From positions 598,909,038-598,973,037 of the forward strand of contig OZ010786.1 in NCBI GenBank assembly GCA_963932465.1: a DNA stretch of 64,000 nt. The letters run 5' to 3'. A model generated the notes under the pieces. That model did no database searches. It had not been told where the DNA came from and saw only the letters and a program-made list of their open reading frames with translations. Of the stretch, positions 37,696-50,149 are shown in pieces. A program made the position numbers and the translations under genes. This DNA comes from Maratus speciosus. Taxonomy: Eukaryota; Arthropoda; Arachnida; Araneae; Salticidae. Numbering within the stretch: the stretch's first letter is position 1; every line of letters begins with the position of its first letter.

Positions 37696-38884
37696 TGCCC
37701 CATATTTTATCTTCCGTAATCGAAATTCCCACCAATACTGTTGGTCATTGACCAGACCATCAACACGATAAAATACAGTGTTATCGGTTTTTAGTTACAC
37801 GAAATAGGTAGGTCACGAATATGGTATAATTCATTTTAACTGACGAAAAACAAAATAATTTCTTTTACCAAATGTTGTTTTGGTGAATTTAAATATTTCT
37901 GCAAGTCAAATAATTCTGCAAGTATGTTAACATTTCTTGATAAATAATTGCACTTATGCTTTTGCTATATTTAAAACCACTACCATATTATTAGAAATAT
38001 CGCTATAGTTTGATGCTATGACATACACCATAACGCAAAGATAACACGAATTTTAAAAACAAGAGAGTTTTTCTGCTAAACTTACCCGATATTTGAGTGA
38101 ATAGTTCACTTTTGCCGCCAACTATTGACATAAATAACAACTGTTGAACAAAGATAATTTTATTTTGCTAGAGCAAGGTAGTTTTATTTTAGCAAGAGTC
38201 ACGAGACTTGGCTAATTTTTACATGAGATGTTTTTGATGAGATTTCCTTTTTCTAACTCTTGTACGTGTATTTTGGGAACCAATAGCACACAGGCAAGCA
38301 TGCGGCGCGCTTGCCTGTAAATTGTTGTTATTGATTAAGCAATCAATAACAATTAATTGCCCGCCCTCCTCATACCGAACTATGCACAATACATGTACAT
38401 ACTTATATACAGAGGTGTCGGTTACAATAACAGTATCACGAGTTCAATGGTTTTTCCCATCTCAAAAAATGCCAAACGCGCCCAAAGAAGTTTCCACTTC
38501 AATAATGAAAGTAACAAGTATTTGTCTTTAACAATAAACACAACAGCATACTGCAACGAAAATGTAAATTTTGTGTGTGTTCCTGTGTGAACGCCGGGAG
38601 AAAAAGCGAGTTTTAGCTTTGTTCTTCTTTTGCGGATTGAGCTGAAGAGGGAAAAGTTCCTGTCATTCACCGCTTGGCGCGCTAGTGTCTATGTGCCAAA
38701 ATGCTAGCATGTCGGTTACGTAACGGTGTCTCCAAATCAGTGGTTTTTCTCCATCTCAAGAAAAGCTCAACGCACCTAAAGAAGTTTTCAGTTCAAAAAT
38801 ATGTCACCTTGTTTCCTTATAGACACATGTTTACATTGGCTAAGTATGGGCTGTTAAAATTTCCAGCCAGAAATGCATCCTATG
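37696..38884. other. Intron sequence with an internal ~290-bp duplication
   Basis: GGTTTTTCCCATCTCAAAAA and CCCAAAGAAGTTTCCACTTC (38448-38500) recur as GGTTTTTCTCCATCTCAAGA and CCTAAAGAAGTTTTCAGTTC (38740-38795), each after a GTTAC..T-C-A block. An inverted repeat ATTGATTAAGCAATCAATAA is at 38329-38350 and a GCATGCGGCGCGC block near 38297. Open frames at 38322-38670 and 38701-38964 follow this duplication, show no known domain, and the last runs into a hAT end; they are not called as genes. Confidence 0.5.
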
Positions 38885-40401
38885 CAGGGTTCGCAAAGAT
38901 GGGCCCAGTTCGAAAAAACCCGGTGGGTTTTTTCAGAATGGGCCCACTTGAAAAAGCCCACTGAAAAACCCATAATGTGGGTTTTTTCAATTTTCAGAAA
39001 TATTTAAAAACTTAAACAACATATACATTTAATGAATTTAAGTCATTTCAGTTAATTTTGAAAAAAAAAATTATATATAAAAGCCATTACATACACACCC
39101 AAAGTAAAATAAAATGTATTTCAGCACATTGAAATACTTTACTAACATATAACCTAGTAGGCAACATACATAGTACATAATTATAGGTAAAGGTATTATC
39201 ATAAGTATGTCTTTATATAAAAAATTCAAATCATCTATATTCATGGAAATTAAAAATATGTATTTTTACTTTCTTCTTTCTTTACAAGAAGTATTTGATT
39301 CTTAAAAAATTTTGATTCCAGTTTATGATGGATTTATACGTTTGAAAAAGGTCGTGAAGACAATTTGATGGTTTTTAGAAAATGTGTCTGTATGTGAAAA
39401 ACATTGTGGGTGCTCTATCTCAAACTAATGCACAGAAATTCACAAAACTTTAGATTGAGTTAGACCTTGATGTAAACTGGTTCTGATGCTATGCTGCATT
39501 TATCTCAATTTTTGCAATAGCTTTATCTCAAGAACTAATGCACAGATTTTCGTAAAACTTCAGATTCAGTTACAAGTTTACTTTGCTTATTAAGTTTTGA
39601 TGCATATCGCCCAACAAGTAGTGCTGCCATGCTGCATTTTTCGCGATTTCAGCAATAACTCTTATCTCAAGAACTAATGTACGGAATTGAATAAAAATTT
39701 AGATTCAGTTAGACCTCCAGCACAACAGTGGCGCTGTTGTGCTGCATTTATCTCACTTTTTGCAATTGCTTTATCTCAAGAACTAATGCATGGATTTTCA
39801 TCAAACTTCAGATTCAGTTAGACATTGACGTAACAGTTACTGATCAGGTTTTGTTGTAAATTACACAACAGGTGATACTTATATCTCCTTTTTAAATGCA
39901 TACAATTCAACGAACCTATATTTTACCATCCTCATGATGGGCATAAATTGTCATTTAATTTTGGCACTGTGATAGCGAATTTTGAATTATTAACATGTAT
40001 GAGACAGAAGAAAGTTTTGGGATTGGCACATCCGACTAGTTTACCCCCTTTTTTTCTTCCTACTTATATATTTTAAATTTTAATATTCTATTCATTATTT
40101 GATTTTAAAGCAAATTAACAATTTTATATCTTCTATTATATTTTAAACTAATTTTTGCGAAACACTGACACTTAATTAATTTAAATTCATATAATTTATA
40201 CAATTTATAACTTGTAAAATAGCATTACAATTATATTGTATATAAGGGAACAGTGTATTTTTTTTATGTATAGTGTATATAATATATAAATAATATAGTA
40301 TACAATAATGTAATTATGCATATATTATACTTTTGAAAAAACCCGAAAAAACCCATGTGGGCTGGGTTTTTTAAAAAAAACCTGGGTTTTTGCGAACCCT
40401 G
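38885..40401. mobile_element. Non-autonomous hAT element, 8-bp TSD ATCCTATG
   Basis: Perfect 13-bp ends CAGGGTTCGCAAA at both termini in inverted orientation. The exact 8-bp duplication ATCCTATG lies at 38877-38884 and 40402-40409. Subterminal blocks rich in GGGTTTTTTC and AAAAAACCC occur at both ends. It contains a Helentron-like element (39266-40043); its own length is about 740 bp. No transposase. Confidence 0.93.
39266..40043 (+). mobile_element. Helentron/HINE-like element, copy 2
   Basis: It starts TTTTTACTTTCTTCT, followed by a decayed hairpin partner. It ends AGAAGAAAGTTTTGGGATTG, then GCACATCCGACTAGTTTA, nearly identical to the 3' end at 3903-3940. The interior differs: three to four units based on ATCTCAAGAACTAATGCACAG at about 39410, 39522, 39660 and 39773. 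Shared ends with different internal satellites argue for one family with replaceable interiors. Confidence 0.72.
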
Positions 40402-42583
40402 ATCCTATGTGCTCTTTTGTTTTATTGGGATTCATACAGTTTCATTATTTAATTATGATTTATTGCCAGTTTTTCGGTGCTGTTTCATCTACATATAAAA
40501 TCAAACTGAAATCAAAACATTCAAATTTTTTAATGCAATCAGTACTTTTAATTGTTTATTGCACATAATGTCAAATTCCACAAAAGTTTTTTATTAATTA
40601 TAAAAATCAAAAAAGAGAAAACACAGTTTTGACAAATGAAATTGAAATGTTTTTATTTTGTTTTAACATATGATTTTAAATAATGCTGAAAATTCATTCA
40701 CATGTACAACGCTTTCATGCTTTCAGAATGTGGAAAGCAATGCTGAATATTTGTATTTTAAAAAGTACCAGAGATTATGAGAGTAAAATCATAAAAAGTA
40801 ACTAAATTTCAGAAAAGTTATAAAAATGAGAACAATACTAAGGGAATAAATACTATTGATTAATGAATTTTAAAAAAGCTTAGAAGTACTCTCATGTTTC
40901 ACACAGAAAAATTCACCTTTTAGCAATCTGATTACACATTTCAAACTAGTATAGCCGTAGATTTATTTGTATTTGTCAGCACCCAAATGATCATAGATTA
41001 TGCAAGCAATCTGAGTGGCTTTTTTAATGGTCCAAAACATCCCATTATTTTATTTATTTAAACACTTACAGTGAGTTTTAAAATAAAAATCTTTGATTTT
41101 GAGTTTCAGTTGTAGAAAAATGGATTCCTTTGTTTTTTTTATTAGTCAGAACATGAAGAAAAGCTTTCTAAAATGTAACTTATAGAATCCAGGGATCGCA
41201 CAAAAAATTTAAAAAATCCCTGCCGGCTCGGGCCTACAGGCGGAGGTAGATTTCGAAGTTAAGTACTAAATTCACCAACAAAACTTAAACCAAGATTAGA
41301 GATAAACCCAGTTCCTTCACCAAGAATGATCTCTAGGGAGCAAAACGTTTTGTGAAAATTCTAATATACAGGAATACACACAAGCATGTATATGAAATAG
41401 GTTTAAAAATGGCTAAAGCAAATTCAGAGAACCTCAAAGTGTTAAAATAGGTTAAAATTTCCATAGTCTGGTTTTTATCATGTTTTAATACGTTTCTTCA
41501 AACTCACATGACGTTACATATTCACCTGCTGGTGTCCATTATATTTCTAATATGACGCAATATTTTGATTTTTTTTTTTTTTAATTCGTCAAACTATTTA
41601 TTTCATTTTGAGTTTTCAGGCTTAAATCTTGCTCTAGAAAACTTATGACATAATATTCAATTTGTTTTCAATTCGTCACACTTTTTATTTAATTAATTTT
41701 CGTGTGAAAATTTTGCAATAGGAAATCAATTGTTGTGGTGAGAATTTTATTGCTTTTTTTAATTGTTGGCAACTGCTATAACGAAAAATATTTATTTTTT
41801 TCTGTCATTGTTGTGAAAGAGCTGGTTTTATCAGAATCATGTTAAGACGGTATTCAAAATTTTGAACCCTCCCCATTTCTATTCCCTTGGGCCGATTTTG
41901 CCCATTTTCAATCCCTGCCGAGATATTAACCATCTCAAAGTTGTTGGGGAGTTTGAAGACGATTCGTGCATAATTGCAACTTTTATCGTGCGAACAAAAT
42001 TTAGTACATACATACATATATATATATATATATAAACTTTTTAGGTGGGGGTGGTTTTGGGTTCCTGGGGTCGTATAATGAAAAGTTATGAAGGAATTTT
42101 TCAAAAGTCGCACCATGGTAACGACTGCAATAGGTAGTATTTCTTACGAAATCTACCTAAAATGAAACTTTTTAAAAAAGTACGGGCAGGACTATTTCAA
42201 CAACATAATCATACTTCCTATTTTATTTTGAACAATTTTTGCAATTTACAATTACATGTATCTCCAACAGGTACAAGATTAGTGCGTTTTAATCTTTTGG
42301 GGAACACCCTACATTTTCTTAAGTAAATATTGAAATTTGACAGAAAAAAAAATACTGTAATTTCACAATTTTAGTCATCAAATTATCTTAGACGCACAAA
42401 GATGCTCGATAAAATTTCACAAATTACGAATTTTTTTTAAAGCCTAAGCATATCTGAATAAATTTGAAGCTGAAAGATTAAAAATTATACTTAAAAGCAT
42501 GAAACAAGGCTGAAATAAAAAAATTCTTTCTCACAAAAATTAAACTGCTACCAGATAACAAACATTTCAGTAGAAATACTTAC
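40402..42583 (-). other. Intron sequence with an inverted family Y fragment
   Basis: 41200-41330 is the reverse complement of 7545-7660 (GTAGATTTCGAAGTTAAGTA, CCAAGATTAGAGATAAACCC). (TACA)n and (TA)n tracts lie at 42003-42032. An ACCCTACATTTTC terminus near 42308, with TACATGTATCTCCAACAGG at 42253, resembles the right end of the mariner-like MITE at 34530-35203, so a truncated relative is likely. Confidence 0.5.
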
Positions 42584-42735
42584 GGAAATAATGCATCAAG
42601 AACTCGTTGTCCAGTAAGTAAAGGATGATTTGCAGCAAGTTTTTCTGTCACGGGACGAAGCTGACGCACAGGCCAAACTTGCAACATGGTGTACTGAGAT
42701 TTCTGCCCATCAAATTCAGTTTCTAAAACAATATC
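42584..42735 (-). CDS. ATP6V1A: V-ATPase subunit A, exon leading into the nucleotide-binding domain
   Basis: Fifty codons plus two bases: phase 0 start after CCCTGTGTAG, phase 2 end at TTTCC|GTAAGT. Visible motifs are [28 protein letters not shown] and [16 protein letters not shown], which form the conserved run-in to the ATP-binding core. PVTEKL followed by [10 protein letters not shown] is diagnostic for the A subunit rather than the B subunit or F-ATPase alpha/beta. The split codon is completed as Pro by the next exon (CC|A), giving LFPCVQGG across a 10-kb intron, the largest one fully contained in the window. Confidence 0.97.
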
Positions 42736-43016
42736 CTACACAGGGAAAATATTTAAAGCTAATAAGAGAAATTATCTTAAGGAAATGATAGATAAGAAAT
42801 GAACAAAGCATAATATCACATTAAATAAAACATATTGCAAAAGTATTTTGCTTCCTTACGTGAAATATACTGAAATTATATAACAGAGAAAACAGGAACA
42901 GCAACACAATTAAAATTTGATTACTAGTTTTGGTTGTGCCAATAAAATACACTAATAGTCCTCAAAAATTTTAAAATATTCTTAAATTACTATGGATACT
43001 TTCAAAATTTCCAATA
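42736..43016 (-). other. Intron sequence next to the acceptor
   Basis: AT-rich spacer between the V-ATPase A exon and the MITE at 43017; nothing recognised. Confidence 0.5.
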
Positions 43017-43679
43017 CAGTAGACTCCCTCAAATTCGCCACGCTAAAATCCACAAATGCCTATAATCCACACATCACACAGATGTAAACAATGAAACTTT
43101 CAGTTCAGATGCAAGGACAAAATTACAGAATTTTTTAGTTTTATATCATTTTATATGTATTTTAATATCTTATTCTTGATAATATGACTGAACTCGTGCT
43201 TTTCCATGAAGGAGGTATAGATTTATTTCTGAAAAAAATCAAGATATTGCTGATATCACTGGTAATCAATCTTTTTACCAATTATATTTATGTATTAATC
43301 AAGCTTTTTTGGTTATTAAGACTGGCTAAACCTGAAATAAAACTTTCTTACTTTACATTTAAGAGGAAAGTTTCTTTGAATAATTCAAGAAAAATATATC
43401 TCTTCTTTATTATGCATATTTAATTATACATGATTAATTATTTATTTGTCCTGTTTTAATAATTTAATCATTTTTAAAATTTTCTTTTTATTATTTTAGT
43501 TTATTGCTTTACTTATTATATTTAACTATATTGCAAGCATTCATTATAATTTTGATTGCATTATTCCATTTAAATTACTGTTTAAAAAATGTAAACAAAG
43601 CAATGACCATAAATCCACAAAATTCTAAAATCCACACAACCTCTGGTCCCAAGTTGTGCGGATTTGACGGAGTCAACTG
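43017..43679. mobile_element. Tigger-type MITE, family T1
   Basis: The left end CAGTAGACTCCCTCAAATTC pairs with the reverse complement of the right end, CAGTTGACTCCGTCAAATCC. TA duplications lie at 43015-43016 and 43680-43681. Subterminal AAATCCACA words occur at both ends. Two open frames inside (43184-43423, 43504-43713) are hydrophobic AT-rich frames with no transposase motif. A related copy lies at 52438-53195. Confidence 0.85.
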
Positions 43680-43681
43680 TA

Positions 43682-44454
43682 TATTTTTTTCTTTAACAGA
43701 TATTAAGAAATAATTTTAATCAAATATTGAAACCTGGAGAAATTTCTAAGAGTAACTACTATGAGTACACCCTTATATTGACAAAAAACTAAAAATAAAT
43801 TTCATCCTTTTTTTCCAGTACATCATATAGTTAAACTAACAGCATAACTTTGCCATCCCACTATCATTAATAGTCTGCAGAAGCTGTGTATAAATATATG
43901 GGAGAAGCTTGTGAAAGATCACTACAAAATAATGAATAGTAGAGTTTAAAAACGAACATAATCATCACCAAACAATAAAGAGAAATCATGTGTCAAGCAT
44001 ACATTATGAAACACTTTCCAACACAATCAGAATATGGTAATGATACTTCACTGTTTAGTAAGGGAAACCCCCATTTCAACATTACCATCTATAGTCAGAA
44101 AAGCATTTGAATTCTTTTGGGAAGTAGATAAGTTCCCTTTATATGATCTATAGATTTGTATATATACTACATTACATAGTATGCTAAAATTTAGTTCAGC
44201 TAGAGAATGCATAACACAGTTGAAAATCCCCTTTCAGCAATTTCTGTCAATAAATTGACATGCACTTGCAATCATTTGTGGAGACTGTATGTGATCCAAA
44301 GAATTTATACACACCCAGTAACATGGAAAAAAAAAATAGTTAAATTTAAAAATGCACTTCCAGAAATTATCGCTTAAACAATACTGTAAAGAATTCATTT
44401 GTATGTCTTAATAAATGCTATGTATGCCATATCCTACAATAAGTATCTTATAGT
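43682..44454 (-). other. Intron sequence; start of dispersed repeat Z near its end
   Basis: Unrecognised until about 44340, where AAATGCACTTCCAGAAATTAT begins a segment related to 47668 (AAACGCACTTCCAGCGATTAT). Confidence 0.45.
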
Positions 44455-45305
44455 CAGGGTTCTCGCTGGCTTTTGACCAAAATTAGCGATTTGGCGAATA
44501 AGAAATAAAAAACAGTAGCCAAATGAAAAAAATGTTAGCAAAATAGATTTGGCGTGAAACACTGAAAAATCTATCTTTAATCCCTTATTGTATCCCCTTT
44601 TTTTTAATATGTTCTAAAATAACCTACATTTTTTCTAATTGCTTATAAAATAGAAATTTGACTATCCGTTACAGAAACTATTAAAAATAAGTACATTCTA
44701 AATGGGTAATTAATTCAGACATTCTTTTACCAGTCTAAATAAAAATTCAAAACAGCTATGATTACTTTGATTTACCATTGTGAAAATATACACTAAAAAT
44801 TGTTATAAGATTTCGACTCTAAAAGATTAAAAAAAAAAATTGACTGGACAATGATACTTTGTACATAACTTATAAATAGTATAGTAAATGGCTAATTTCA
44901 ACAACAGAGCATTCCAGCAAAACTTTTCCCTATTTGGCGCTTGATGCGAGTAATTTTGGTTGCATTTTTACCGATGCGACGCAGGCACATAGTTAGTTTA
45001 ACATACAATAGAGAACTACCTATCACATAAACCTTTCTGTGTCTCTGACTGTTGCTAAGTTCAATTAGTGTTGAGTCAGTATCTCTATAAATAGATAATA
45101 GAACAATGTAAATGGCACGGTGCGATTGAAGATTTAAAGGGCCATCAATGTGGATAAGAATCTCAACTATAATGGCACACACACACACACACAAAAGAGC
45201 TGAAATTGAACACTCGCAATTTGGCAAGTCTTATTGTTCGTTTACTCGCCGAATGATGCATTTTGTCGCGATTTGGCACAATGGCAAGCGGCAGCGAGAA
45301 TCCTG
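44455..45305. mobile_element. Non-autonomous hAT element, 8-bp TSD CTTATAGT
   Basis: The left end CAGGGTTCTCGCTGGC and the reverse complement of the right end, CAGGATTCTCGCTGCC, pair. The exact duplication CTTATAGT lies at 44447-44454 and 45306-45313. GCGATTTGGC words are found subterminally at both ends. An (AC)n tract is at 45178-45192. The 109-codon frame at 44898-45227 has no transposase motif. Confidence 0.92.
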
Positions 45306-45374
45306 CTTATAGTGGCTCCTCAGTATTACATATCCCTTTCAATATGTTTGGAATAGTGCAACATCATTAAAATA

Positions 45375-46149
45375 CCATAATTTCCAGCCTATAATTTGTA
45401 GTCGCAATTTTTAGCCCTTAAAAAAGAAATTCAGCAGATAATCCGCATCAGTGTATAATGCACGGATTATATGCCGGACTATACTAGAATTACTCATTGT
45501 TTTCAAAATTCCAAAGTACTTCTAATAAACCTTGTTGCTCTATTTAAATGATAATTATAATAAAGTGATTGAAAAAAAAATAATAATAAAAATAATTACA
45601 AGTTAAAAGTTAAATATATGTTTTTTTCATTGAATCATATCTAAAACGTAGAATGTCTGAATCTTATATCTAAAATGTAGAATGTCTTATGAATACATAT
45701 ACTTCTATAATAAATGCTGTTTTTAAATCATCTTCAACATCTTCTGCTTTTTTAATAACATTCAGGTTTAAATTCTGCAGTGTTGTATAACACAATACAC
45801 GTTTTCTCTTAGGCTGATTGAGATTGCAATTTTGAAACAGATGAGCTAAGAAACACTTTATTCTTCATAGAATCTTGTTGCCAAAAGGCTAAAAAAAATA
45901 ACATAAAAATCAGAAGCCACTCCCACCAGCACATACACATCATACATAAACCAAACACGATCAACTCTGCGAACAGTCAATAGCAGACAATCGTGTGATA
46001 GCTATTTAATTTTTATTTTATGATTGCCGATAGAAACTGGATATCTGACGTGACCCTCCACTTTAAAAAAATTTCAGCAGATAATCTGCACTTAAAATTT
46101 TTGATGTTTTTTAACTGTTAATCTGCAAATTACAGGCCGGAAATTATGG
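45375..46149. mobile_element. pogo-type MITE, TA target duplication
   Basis: The left end CCATAATTTCCAGCCTATAA pairs with the reverse complement of the right end, CCATAATTTCCGGCCTGTAA. TA lies at 45373-45374 and 46150-46151. Subterminal TTCAGCAGATAATC occurs in both halves. No transposase. Confidence 0.85.
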
Positions 46150-46350
46150 TACATTGCAACGAGTTGTCGCCATAGGCAATAATGTAATGAAATTCTTTTG
46201 AGTGTCCCTATAAAATGAACTATAAATGCTTCACACTCCACTTTCAATGCCAAACATACTATAGTAAACATGAATAACATATCAATTACTGGCAATTCGA
46301 GTATACTTACAGGAGTTAGAGCACATGGACTTGACATGAACCAGGGCTCT

Positions 46351-47169
46351 AATTTTATACCACTTTTCAGGCTCAAATTGGAAAAAATATTTATATATTT
46401 ATTTATTTACAAATTTATTCAAAAACTGAGAAAAAGATAAAACTTGCTGGTTGTTATGTGATATACTAGCATTTAGTTTAATTTCCTTTCTCAAAAAATT
46501 TACAGTTGTTTTCTCTTCACCTTCACTATCACCATTTTGTGCTAACATAACATTTTTAAGGTTACAGTCTATTAGTATTATAAAATAATTTTATTATTAA
46601 CAGAATTTTGCAGGGGAAGATAAGCTCATTTCTTTAATATTTATTGAAAAATGTATGCTTTGAATAATATAAAAACAATGCAGCAAAATTAAAAAGTAAC
46701 ACAAAATAAAAAACATCTGAAACAACTAACAATCAAGATTTCCTAAGTAGTTCTTTTGTAGTTGAATTAACAGCTGAGCAAGCTTCTACTGAGTTGCAAT
46801 TAAGTGTAATAATACAATTTATTCAATAAACTGATAATTTTCCAAAATCAATAAAAACAAAATGTCAGAGAAATATATCATATAAAAAGAGAGCAGAAAT
46901 TTATAATATCAGGTGACAGCATGACAGAACTTAATATATACCCATAAAGAGTTTTAAAGAAATTGTTTAAAAAAGTTATTAACATAATTAGTGTCTTTTT
47001 TGGAATAGTAGTCTTCAACTCATGGCCTAATATTTATACCACCAAATAAGCAAATATTAAACTCAATACTGAATTTCAAAGACATTGAATGTGAAACATA
47101 ACAATATTGCTTCAGAAACTTTTCAATTTTATAATATAAATAAATTTAAATGAAGAAAAAGGTACTTAC
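46351..47169 (-). other. Intron sequence, no recognised feature
   Basis: AT-rich sequence downstream of the exon at 47170-47307; nothing found. Confidence 0.5.
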
Positions 47170-47307
47170 CTCTACCGTATAGTTACCCGGTTCAGCAATG
47201 TACAGAACACGTCCCAAAGCTCGAGGAGGTAGCATGATTTTATGCTTAATTAGAGTATTTTCTCTAACAATTCCAAAAACATCTCCACCAGTAATATGAC
47301 CTCCAGT
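47170..47307 (-). CDS. ATP6V1A: V-ATPase subunit A, non-homologous region exon
   Basis: A 46-codon exon in phase 0 at both ends, with acceptor TTTTTTTTAG and donor GAG|GTAAGT. It encodes the non-homologous (bulge) domain that separates A subunits from F-ATPase beta. It includes HITGGD, a [20 protein letters not shown] stretch and an AEPGNYTVE end, and leads directly into DIVLETEF of the next exon. The usual V-G-S/D-H before ITGGD is T-G-G-H here; I see no alternative acceptor that would restore the common residues. The downstream 4.4-kb intron holds two hAT/pogo insertions. Confidence 0.95.
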
Positions 47308-47659
47308 CTAAAAAAAAATTATTATACATATACAGAAATGGTAACAGATCTGAAGCATCCAAGAAAATTTAATATTAATCTCTTTATAACATAAAATTCA
47401 ATTTACCTAATCACAATCTACCAATCAGAAGCATGCTTTTGCTCATAAAAATGACATTTAAAAGAAAGATTGTATTGTTATTCATAGACCAAATATTTTT
47501 AAAAGATTATGTTAAATGATGACCTAAACTTGGAAGCAGGGAATGGTTATGGATGAAAATGACAATCTCAAAAGAAAAGATGATTTTCAATCATGGTAAT
47601 AAAATATTTTTACTGTGATCGTGTCAATATGATATCATATTCGCTAATCTTTATTACTG

Positions 47660-48060
47660 CCTGAAAACGCACTTCCAGCGATTATTGTTCGTAAGTTCCA
47701 ATAGTTCAATTATTGCTCATTTTCTTCTACAGCCAAATAATTTTGTGTTCCCTGTAAATAAACGATAAGTTCTATGCACACCATATTCTATAGTATGAAC
47801 CTTGTAACCTCACTGATGTATATCAATTTCAACATGCTTAAAATACCGTAATATTATTAAAATACACGGCAAACAATTTTCCCCCATAGATCGTAATGTA
47901 ACAAATTCTTTTGAATGACCCTGTAAATGAACCAAAAATGCTATACACTTCATTTTCAATACCAAACATACCATAGTAAACCCCAATAACACATGTCCAT
48001 TTCATGGCAATCAGACAATATTTACGCAAGTTAAAGCATGGAGGGAAGGATGGCCAGACA
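47660..48060. repeat. Dispersed repeat Z, copy 2 (empty sites)
   Basis: Aligns with the uninterrupted parts of 44340-46350. It lacks the hAT element and the pogo-type MITE found there and so shows both pre-insertion sites. The short minus frames here are shadows of the repeat. Confidence 0.72.
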
Positions 48061-49385
48061 GACCGAATTCATAAACTCTTTTCAACTACGTTGGAAAATG
48101 TTAAAAGTGGATTTTCATCCATAAAAATATATTTTTTTTAATTATGATGTCATATTCACTGGACTTTATTTCTGCATGTAAAAGGACTGAACGATTTAGA
48201 AACTATCATTTAATGAAAGAGCTTTGCTATCCATATTTTATATAATTAAATCAGTTACAATATAATTAATGTAATGTACAAGGAAATTCTTTGATTGATA
48301 AAAACTAATAATCAAGTTTTCTGCAATGTGTACAATTTATTTGGATTTTAGTGGTGTTTAAAGCTTGTTGCCAGCAATTGGCAAGCATTAGCGAACAGGA
48401 GGCAGAGCTCCTTAGTAGCAAACATTTGTATAAATTCAGGAAACATTAACAAAGCAAAATTTTCATCAGATATTATGTTTAAAACAACAAAGTCCTCATG
48501 ATTACAACAAACATTCAAAATATTAAATTTTATGATTTGTCCAGTGAAAAATTAATGCCATTTTCTTCTTAGTTATCCATATTTATTTATGTTATTGCAA
48601 ATATTACTTTATATTAATGTAGCAAATAGACATTTATAGTTATGTCATGTGTTGATAGATTAAAACACACTTGAAAATAAAAATAATCAAAAATCTGAAA
48701 ATTAAAATACAGTTTTCAAATAAACTTTTGTTCAATTCAATAGAACAGATATGTATGATCAAAATGAAAGCAATAAATGCATTTTTTTATTATGTTGGAA
48801 AGCATTAAAAATATATATATACCTGGACATTTGCAGTTAAATCTCATTAATTTATAAGATTAAGTATTATTTTATTTATGTTTCTTTACATCATGTTTGG
48901 CAAACTATGTTAAGAACATCTTGCTTAAAGATGTTCCAATGATGAAGTAGATAAAATGAAGTTAGTGATTATTAAAACTTTTCACAGACATCTTTAAATG
49001 CAAAGCAACAATAGGCATACAATATAACTTTTTTTGGTACTTGTCTATTATGCTGTTGACCATTTTCTATTAAAAAAAAAAAAAAAAACTGTCTTTAAAC
49101 AATGGGATTTAAAGTCAATGATAAAAAAGTGCAGTGTCACACTTGATTTAAAATGCAGCACTAGCTCACAATTTATTACAATAAGATAAAAGAAAAATCA
49201 AACCACAGTGAAAATCATAACTAAATTCCTAAACATTAAAATTATTATGAATACAAGTAAAAATCTAATTTATTTAGAGCACAGATGTCCAACTTGTGAC
49301 TCACAGGCTGTATGCAACAAACAACCCAATGTAGAAGGGAATATGGCCTAATAGAGAATCTCAAAATTCTCTAAAATGCTGAGAT
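48061..49385 (-). other. Intron sequence, no recognised feature
   Basis: AT-rich; an A-run at 49072-49089 and short (TA)n at 48811-48821. No gene. Confidence 0.5.
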
Positions 49386-49960
49386 CAGTGATAGAAATTG
49401 GGAAATAAAAGGTAGGCGTCAAATGACAACTACTGTAAAAATCTTAGGTGTCAAATTAAAATTTTTAGTTGCAATTTCTAAAATTCATTTTTTACATTAT
49501 TGTAGATACTCTATGCTACATTTTAGAAAAGTACCAATACTTCTTTTTATTTAAAATTATTGAAGTTCTTAATTTCCAAGATTATAATAATTGAAGAAAC
49601 TTAAAAATGATGAAAAGCTTTTTTAATTATTGCTATACTTAGAAATTAATAGAAAAGTGCACTTAATCATGTTAAGTAAATGTAAAACTTGATAACTTCT
49701 TAGCAAACAAAAACAAATTTTATACAGTGTTGATGGTTACAATTGAATCTAGTAAAAATTAAAAAAACATGTAATGCATCTACATTTAAATCTTGTAACA
49801 TGAAATTAAAAGGTACACTAATTATTTTTACCGTTAAAATCAATAAATATTTTTTTAGAAAGCTAGGCGTCAAATTTGACGACCAAGAATAATTTTGTAG
49901 CCGTCAAATGCAATAATTTGGTTGCATTTGACGTCTAACAACTGCTAATTTTGAACACTG
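49386..49960. mobile_element. hAT-type MITE, 8-bp target duplication
   Basis: The left end CAGTGATAGAAATTGGGAAA pairs with the reverse complement of the right end, CAGTGTTCAAAATTAGCAGT. The flanks GCTGAGAT (49378-49385) and ACTGAGAT (49961-49968) agree at seven of eight positions. Subterminal TAGGCGTCAAAT and ATTTGACGTCTA words are palindromically arranged. 575 bp, no coding. Confidence 0.82.
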
Positions 49961-50149
49961 ACTGAGATGATATAATTTTTCTAACTTGTGGGTTTCATAA
50001 TAAATTTATTAAAAATATAGATTGTTTGAAAATGATTTGAATAGTATAAATTGATTCTTTAAAAGAATGAGTTCAATACATTGTAAAATACTATTTTGAT
50101 AAAATGTTATGACAACTCATGTGGATCCAAATGAGCATGATTGTCTATA

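Larger units (their letters stand above)
44340..46350. repeat. Dispersed repeat Z, copy 1, interrupted twice
   Basis: With the insertions at 44455-45305 and 45375-46149 removed, this aligns with 47668-48030. Shared landmarks are CATATCCTACA/CATATTCTATA, TCAGTATTACATATC/TCACTGATGTATATC, CATTAAAATACATTGC/TATTAAAATACACGGC, AAATTCTTTTGAGTG/AAATTCTTTTGAATG and CCAAACATACTATAGTAAAC. Copy 2 provides an empty site for both insertions. Confidence 0.75.

Noticed and set aside
38322..38964. Possible small host gene with Cys- and Lys-rich frames
   Set aside because: The frames follow an internal ~290-bp duplication, lack a recognisable domain, and the last runs into a hAT terminus.
43184..43713. Hydrophobic open frames that could be small membrane proteins
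   Set aside because: They lie inside a Tigger-type MITE and have the composition of AT-rich chance frames.
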